Assembly: GCF_017876155.1 (NCBI RefSeq)
Contig: NZ_JAGINP010000028.1
Span: 1 to 64,000, forward strand
Reading direction: 5' to 3'
Length of the DNA: 64,000 nt
Source of the DNA: Azospirillum rugosum
GTDB lineage: Bacteria; Pseudomonadota; Alphaproteobacteria; Azospirillales; Azospirillaceae
Shown here: positions 59,360-64,000 of the stretch, in pieces
How positions within the stretch are numbered: position 1 is the first letter of the stretch
Layout: every line of letters begins with the position of its first letter
Position numbers and translations under genes: made by a program
Notes under the pieces: model-generated
Database searches by the model: none
What the model saw: the letters and a program-made list of their open reading frames with translations, nothing else
What the model was told of the DNA's origin: nothing

Positions 59360-59371
59360 CGGATCGACCCC

Positions 59372-60418
59372 TTAAACCTTGATTTCCTTATTGAACCGCT
59401 CGATCCAGGCGGCGCGGTTCTTGTTGATGATCGACCAGTCGTGGAAGACGAAGGAGGCCTTCAGCTCCTCCTGGTCCTTGGCGATCATCCGGGCGATGTC
59501 GCCCTCCATCTTTACCTTGCTGTTGGTCGGGATGACGAAGAAGGGCGCCTGCATCAGCTTGGTCTGCACCTCCGGCGCCATGGCGGAGTCGATCAGCGCC
59601 GCCGCCAGCGGGCCGTTGGGGGTGTTCTTGGCGATGTGCGCCGTCGTCAGGAAGGCGATGGTGCCGGTCTTCGGCTTGGCGAATTCCACCGGCACGCCGC
59701 GGGCGCGCAAGATCTGGATGGCGTTGAAGTTGCCGGGGGAGATGTCGATCTGCCCCTGCTGGAACAGGGTGGCGAGCGCGCCGGGGTTCGGGGCGACGGC
59801 ACCCAGGTTCGGCTGAAGCTCCTTCAGCGCGGCGAAGGCCGGGTCGATGTTGTCCTCGCCGCCGCCGCGGGTCTTCGCCAGTTCCACCATGAAGGCGGTG
59901 CCGAGCGTGGAGTTCATGTTGGTGATGCCGACGCGGCCCTTGTACTCCGGCTTCCACAGGTCGTCCCAGCTGGTCGGCGGGGTCTTCACCTTCTCCGGGT
60001 TGTAGGTGATGCCGACGGCCTGGAAGAAGATGCCCGGCCCCTCCGGCAGCTGCGCCACCGGCAGCAGGTCCTTGTAGTTCTTGCTGCCGTCGGTCGGGAA
60101 GGGCGCGGTCAGCCCCTGGTCGATCAGGGTCAGGCGCGGCCCCGGATCCATCAGCATGACGTCGATCGGCGGGTTGTTCTTCGCCGCGGCGACCTTGGCG
60201 ATCATGTCCACCGACAGCATCGGGTCGAGCGCGATGTCGGCGTTGCCGTTGGCCTTGCGGAAATGCGGGACGATCACCTCGCGGTGCGCTTCCTCCCAGC
60301 TGCCGGTGAAGGTGGCGAACACCAGCTTGCGCGCCTGCGCCCAGCTGAGGCCCGGAAACAGGTTCATGGCGCCCAGCGTGAGGCTCGCGGCCAGGATGTG
60401 ACGGCGGTTGAGGGTCAT
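59372..60418 (-). CDS. PotD-type ABC transporter substrate-binding protein
   Basis: A 348-aa extracellular solute-binding protein of the spermidine/putrescine group with a Tat-like signal (NRRHILAASLTLGAMNLFPG, arginines 5-6). Typical segments: LVFATFTGSWEEAHREVIVPHF, PPTSWDDLWKPEYKGRVGI and NRAAWIERFNKEI. ATG 60418 fits the family start. It follows the ATPase gene by 44 nt. Confidence 0.92.
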   Translation of the reverse strand: MTLNRRHILAASLTLGAMNLFPGLSWAQARKLVFATFTGSWEEAHREVIVPHFRKANGNADIALDPMLSVDMIAKVAAAKNNPPIDVMLMDPGPRLTLIDQGLTAPFPTDGSKNYKDLLPVAQLPEGPGIFFQAVGITYNPEKVKTPPTSWDDLWKPEYKGRVGITNMNSTLGTAFMVELAKTRGGGEDNIDPAFAALKELQPNLGAVAPNPGALATLFQQGQIDISPGNFNAIQILRARGVPVEFAKPKTGTIAFLTTAHIAKNTPNGPLAAALIDSAMAPEVQTKLMQAPFFVIPTNSKVKMEGDIARMIAKDQEELKASFVFHDWSIINKNRAAWIERFNKEIKV

Positions 60419-60462
60419 GGGCGAAACACTCCGGAAGCGGAAGGAGGAGGGGAGGTCGGGAT

Positions 60463-61620
60463 TCAGGCGGGCTGGGCGAAGACGCGGCAGGCCTGGGGGG
60501 AGACGGGGTGCAGGCGCACCGGTGTGCCGGCCGCGCGCAAGGGGGCGCCGGCCACGCGCGGCTCGGTCACCTTGACCTGCCCGCCGTCGGCGGTGCGCAC
60601 CTCGTAGACCACGACAGGGCCGAGCGGCAGGGCCAGTTCCACCGTGCCGGGGATCTGCTGCGGCGCCGGCTCCGCGGCGAGCCGCAGGTTCTCCGGCCGC
60701 ACGCACAGCACGGCGGGGTCGCCCGCCGACAGAGCGGTGTCGAAGGTGCCGGCGCTCAGCACCGCGCCGGCGTCGAGCGCCACCTCGGCGGTTCCTGCGG
60801 CGTTGCGCATGATGCGCCCCTTCAGCTGGTTGGCGCTGCCGACGAAGCTGTTGACGAACAGGCTGGCCGGGCGGTCGTAGACCTCCTCCGGCGTGCCGAA
60901 CTGCTCCAGCCGGCCGCGGCTCAGCACGGCGATGCGGTCGGCCATGCTCAGCGCCTCCTCCTGGTCGTGGGTGACCATGATGGTGGTGATGCCGAAGCGG
61001 CGCTGGAGCTGTTTGATCTCGATCTGCATGTCGAGCCGCAGATTCTTGTCGAGTGCGGCGAAGGGCTCGTCCAGCAGCAGGATGCTCGGCTGGATCGCCA
61101 GCGCGCGGGCCAGCGCCACGCGCTGCTGCTGGCCGCCCGACAGCTGCTTGGGGAAACGGTCGCGCATGGCGTCGAGCTTTACGAGATCCAGCATCGCCTC
61201 CACCCTAGCCCGCACCGCGTCGCGGGGCGTGCCGCGCGCCTCCAGCCCGTAGGCGACGTTCTGCGCCACGGTCATGTGCGGAAACAGCGCGTAGTTCTGG
61301 AACACGATGCCGATGCCGCGGCCGGCCGGGGGCAGGCTGTCCACCACGCGGTCGCCGATCACCACGCGGCCCAGAGTCTGCGTCTGGAAGCCGGCGAGGA
61401 TGCGCAGCAGCGTGGTCTTGCCGCAGCCGGACGGCCCCAGCAAGGCCACCATCTCGCCGGCCTTGATCTCCAGCGTGACGTCGTTGACGGCGGTGGAGGT
61501 GCCGAAGCGGTGGGTGATGCCGTCCAGCGTGACCGCCACGCCGCCCGGCGTCGCGGAAGTCTCGGTGCTGGGCGGCGGGGCCTTGCGGTGCTGGGAGCGG
61601 GCGAACTGAAGTGCGGCCAT
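60463..61620 (-). CDS. PotA-type ABC transporter ATP-binding protein
   Basis: A 385-aa ATPase. Walker A GPSGCGKTTLLRILAG, Q-loop FQNYALFPHMTV, signature LSGGQQQRVALARAL, Walker B ILLLDEPFAALD, switch VTHDQEEAL, then a C-terminal TOBE domain (ADGGQVKVTEP and VRLHPVSPQACRVF). A 28-residue N-terminal extension precedes the cassette. It is the first gene of the importer operon and divergent from an amidase gene. Confidence 0.93.
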   Translation of the reverse strand: MAALQFARSQHRKAPPPSTETSATPGGVAVTLDGITHRFGTSTAVNDVTLEIKAGEMVALLGPSGCGKTTLLRILAGFQTQTLGRVVIGDRVVDSLPPAGRGIGIVFQNYALFPHMTVAQNVAYGLEARGTPRDAVRARVEAMLDLVKLDAMRDRFPKQLSGGQQQRVALARALAIQPSILLLDEPFAALDKNLRLDMQIEIKQLQRRFGITTIMVTHDQEEALSMADRIAVLSRGRLEQFGTPEEVYDRPASLFVNSFVGSANQLKGRIMRNAAGTAEVALDAGAVLSAGTFDTALSAGDPAVLCVRPENLRLAAEPAPQQIPGTVELALPLGPVVVYEVRTADGGQVKVTEPRVAGAPLRAAGTPVRLHPVSPQACRVFAQPA

Positions 61621-61662
61621 GTGCCATGTCCTGGTGGGGGGCGCCGGCCGGGAACCCCCGGC

Positions 61663-61687
61663 GGCGCATCGCCGTTTGCGGTGCGCC
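61663..61687. promoter_or_regulatory. Hairpin in the divergent region between PotA-type and amidase genes
   Basis: Arms GGCGCATCGC (61663-61672) and GCGGTGCGCC (61678-61687), one G-T-type mismatch, lie 43 nt upstream of the PotA-type start. It may be an operator or 5'-UTR structure. I see no clear promoter elements in the rest of the 330-nt gap to 61951. Confidence 0.35.
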
Positions 61688-61950
61688 GACGTCAAAGGGA
61701 GCAAGCACCGTGCCAGCGCGGTGCCTCCTGGCATGGTGGGACCGGCAATAGGCTGCCTACTCCGGTATTCCCTTGGGGTGCCCTGTTGGGGAGGGGCGCG
61801 ATGCTGGGCAGACTGCCTGCCGGCACTGCCCAAAAATTCATCGCTGCCTTGGCCTTGACCAGTCCGCACGGTGAGTGGGCAGCTCCGGCGTTCATCTGGC
61901 CCCTGGCTTGCTGTCGGTCCAGCATCGCTTTCTCGAGGATTCGCCTTTTC

Positions 61951-63369
61951 ATGACCGACAGCAACGACGCCCTGACCCGCCTGAGCGCCGCCGAGATGGC
62001 GGAGGGCGTGCGCCGCCGGCGCTTCCGCGCGCGCGACCTCGTCGCGGCGAGCCTGGAGCGCATCGCGCGGCTGGATAGCACGCTGAAGTCCTTCATCACC
62101 CTGGCGCCGGAGGCGGCGCTGGCCGCCGCGGAGGAGGCCGACCGGCGGGTGGAGGCGGGCGGGCCGCTGGGCCTGCTGCATGGCGTGCCGGTGGGGATCA
62201 AGGACCTGACGCCCACGGCGGGGCTGCGCACCACCTACGGCTCCACGCTCTACGCCGACTTCGTGCCGGACGCCGACGACCTCAGCGTCGCGCGGCTGAA
62301 GGCGGCCGGCGCCATCGTGCTGGGCAAGACCAACACGCCGGAATTCGGCTTCGGCGCCATCACCAGCAACGAGCTGTGCGGACCGACCGCCAACCCGCAC
62401 AACGTGGGCATGACCAGCGGCGGGTCGAGCGGCGGCTCCGCGGCGGCAGTGGCGGCGGGGCTGGTGCCGCTGGCGCAGGGGACGGACTTCGGCGGGTCGG
62501 TGCGCACGCCGGCCAGCTTCTGCGGGGTGGTGGGGCTGCGGCCGACGCCCGGTCGCATCCCCAGCCCCGGTCGGGCGCTCGCCTGGGACGGGCTGGCGAC
62601 GCAGGGCTTCCTGGCGCGCACGGTGGAGGACGCCGCCCTGGCGCTGGCGGTGGCGAGCGGGCCGGCGGCGCAGGACCCGACCTCCGTCCCGGTGCCGGCC
62701 TGGGCGATGCCGGACCTCGACGCGCTGGATCCCAAGACGCTGCGGGTCGCTTGGTCGACGGATTTGGGCTCGGCGCTGATCGACCTCGGGCTGGCGGATG
62801 TGTTCGAGGGGGTGATGCGCGGGCTGGAGGGGCGGTTCGGCGCCTTCACCGAGGCCAACCCCGATTGCCGCGACGCCAGCGAGGCGTTCGAAACGCTGCG
62901 CGCCGCACACATCCACCACACCTACGGCGCGACTCTGGAACAGGACGGCGACCGGCTGAGCCCGACCGTGGCCTGGAACATCGCCCGTGGGCGCAACCTG
63001 ACCGCCGCCGACTATCTGCGGGCGGAGGCGCAGCGCAGCGCGCTCTACCGGCGCTTCGCCGCCTTCTTCCAGACGCACGACATCCTGATGACGCTGAGCG
63101 CCAGCGTCCTGCCCTTCCCCAACGCGCAGGGCGACGTGACGGGGATCAACGGCTTCCGGCTGCGCACGATCATCGACTATCTGGCGATCACCTACACGGT
63201 GTCGCTGATCGGCTTCCCCTGCCTGTCCATCCCCTGCGGCTGGACGGCCGACGGCCTCCCCATCGGCCTCCAACTGATCGCCAAGCCCTATGGGGAGGAC
63301 ACGCTGCTGCGCTGCGCCCGCTATCTGGAGCGGGAGCTGGGCTTCCGCCACCGCTGGCCGGCGCTCTGA
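61951..63369 (+). CDS. Amidase signature family hydrolase
   Basis: A 472-aa amidase. The catalytic Lys lies in GVPVGIKDLTPTAG; signature TSGGSSGGSAAAVAAGLVPLA followed by GTDFGGSVRTPASFCG. In many amidases the second part reads GSDxGGSxR, so the triad is intact. GAGGA lies about 12 nt before ATG 61951. Divergent from the Pot-type importer, so the two may handle the same amide-containing amine or amino acid derivative. It differs substantially from the amidase at 55685-57091. Confidence 0.92.
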   Translation: MTDSNDALTRLSAAEMAEGVRRRRFRARDLVAASLERIARLDSTLKSFITLAPEAALAAAEEADRRVEAGGPLGLLHGVPVGIKDLTPTAGLRTTYGSTLYADFVPDADDLSVARLKAAGAIVLGKTNTPEFGFGAITSNELCGPTANPHNVGMTSGGSSGGSAAAVAAGLVPLAQGTDFGGSVRTPASFCGVVGLRPTPGRIPSPGRALAWDGLATQGFLARTVEDAALALAVASGPAAQDPTSVPVPAWAMPDLDALDPKTLRVAWSTDLGSALIDLGLADVFEGVMRGLEGRFGAFTEANPDCRDASEAFETLRAAHIHHTYGATLEQDGDRLSPTVAWNIARGRNLTAADYLRAEAQRSALYRRFAAFFQTHDILMTLSASVLPFPNAQGDVTGINGFRLRTIIDYLAITYTVSLIGFPCLSIPCGWTADGLPIGLQLIAKPYGEDTLLRCARYLERELGFRHRWPAL

Positions 63370-63372
63370 TCT

Positions 63373-63391
63373 CTCTCCCAGGGCGGGAGAG
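63373..63391. repeat. Small hairpin between convergent genes, partial palindromic repeat
   Basis: CTCTCCC and GGGAGAG around the loop AGGGC, followed by GGTTA. It looks like a truncated copy of the GC-rich palindromic repeat family. No T-run follows, so a classical terminator is not supported. Confidence 0.5.
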
Positions 63392-63401
63392 GGTTACGAC
63401 A

Positions 63402-64000
63402 TCAGATCGAACGGCCCAGTCCGCCGTCCACGCGGATGTTCTGGCCGGTGATGTAGCCCGCCCCCTTCGATGCCAGGAAGGCCACGGTCGCGGCGATCTC
63501 CTCGGCCGTGCCGTAGCGCTTCATCGGCACGCCCTGGCGGCGTTCCTCGGTCGCCGGCAGGCTGTCGATCCAGCCCGGCAGGACGTTGTTCATGCGGACG
63601 TTGTCGGCCGCGTACTGGTCGGCGAAGATCTTGGTGTAGGCAGCCAGTCCGGCCCGCGCCACGGCCGAGGTCGGGAACATGGCGGCCGGCTCGAAGGCCC
63701 AGGCGGTGGAGATGTTGACGATCGACCCCGCCTTCTGCGCCACCATAATCGGCGCCACGAGGCGGGTCGCCCGCACGACGTTGAGGAAATAGACCTCGAT
63801 GCCCCGGTGCCAGTCCTCGTCGGTGATCTCCAGGATCGGCGCGCGCGGGCCGTGCCCGGCGCTGTTGACCAGCACGTCGATGCGGCCCCAGCGGGCCATC
63901 GTCTCGTCGACCAGCCGCTTCAGGTCGTCGTTGGACTGGTTCGACCCGGTCACGCCAATGCCGCCCAACTCCTTGGCCAGCGCCTCGCCCTTGCCCGATG
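63402..64000 (-). CDS. Short-chain dehydrogenase/reductase family protein, N-terminal part outside window
   Basis: The 3' part of an SDR gene; the frame stays open to the window end, so the cofactor-binding N-terminus is missing. Visible: the NAG-type motif (IDVLVNSAGHGPRAPI), NISTAWAFEPA with the Ser, and the C-terminal GAGYITGQNIRVDGG. The place of the catalytic YxxxK reads FPTSA (in AAMFPTSAVARAGLAAYT), so both Tyr and Lys seem to be replaced. Such sequences form a recognisable SDR subgroup, but their chemistry is unclear to me. Convergent with the amidase gene. Confidence 0.85.
   Translation of the reverse strand, partial: SGKGEALAKELGGIGVTGSNQSNDDLKRLVDETMARWGRIDVLVNSAGHGPRAPILEITDEDWHRGIEVYFLNVVRATRLVAPIMVAQKAGSIVNISTAWAFEPAAMFPTSAVARAGLAAYTKIFADQYAADNVRMNNVLPGWIDSLPATEERRQGVPMKRYGTAEEIAATVAFLASKGAGYITGQNIRVDGGLGRSI

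Overview
The DNA is very GC-rich, with gene overlaps of the ATGA type throughout. It opens with the end of a 5S rRNA gene followed by an initiator tRNA, the usual end of an rrn operon in Rhodospirillales. Together with many ABC importers, HutC-type GntR regulators and short palindromic repeats, this suggests an alphaproteobacterium close to Azospirillum. That placement is inference; no marker gene is complete enough to prove it.

Layout. (1) 1-790: 5S rRNA end, tRNA-fMet, a terminator and a decayed serine-recombinase C-terminus whose frame runs antisense into the tRNA. (2) 848-16624, + strand: one tightly packed catabolic operon. It holds a HutC-type regulator, a five-gene LivKHMGF-type importer, an MmgE/PrpD protein, an isocitrate-lyase-superfamily lyase, hydantoinase B and A, an isochorismatase-fold protein lacking the usual cysteine, a fumarate-reductase-type flavoprotein, and a LeuC/LeuD-type hydratase. 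The enzymes fit uptake of a cyclic amide or imide, ring opening, desaturation to a maleate-type acid, hydration to a malate-type acid and C-C cleavage. I do not know a described pathway with this gene set. (3) 16636-20488, - strand: three-subunit molybdenum hydroxylase of the PaoABC/YagTSR type. (4) 20775-33914: DUF2231 membrane protein plus PQQ-type sugar dehydrogenase lipoprotein, alpha-2-macroglobulin with PbpC, a Tat-exported alpha/beta hydrolase, and an ABC-F ATPase divergent from a TetR regulator. (5) 33937-42300: dipeptide-type ABC importer flanked by two M20 hydrolases, divergent from a second HutC-type regulator. (6) 42643-55203: an SBF-like transporter, then a minus-strand cluster containing the lower nicotinate pathway (nicX, nicF, nicD, nicE and a nicC-like monooxygenase), a TetR regulator, an ectoine-hydrolase-like M24 protein and a second LivJHMGF importer. 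(7) 55685-64000: an amidase, a transthyretin-like protein with altered active-site residues, a spermidine/putrescine-type ABC importer, a second amidase, and an SDR protein cut by the window end.

The nic block should convert 6-hydroxynicotinate, via 2,5-dihydroxypyridine, N-formylmaleamate, maleamate and maleate, to fumarate. No nicotinate hydroxylase (NicAB) lies in the window. Two motif-sharing sites, upstream of livJ and of the nicC-like gene, suggest that transport and degradation are co-regulated.

Repeats are a second theme. Inverted pairs of a short GC-rich palindrome occur at three loci, twice inside or at the edge of coding sequence (pbpC, ABC-F). Two copies of a roughly 85-90 bp inverted repeat of the VIPAKAGIQ class occur, and one long CACAAAG-rich inverted repeat sits between nicE and nicC.
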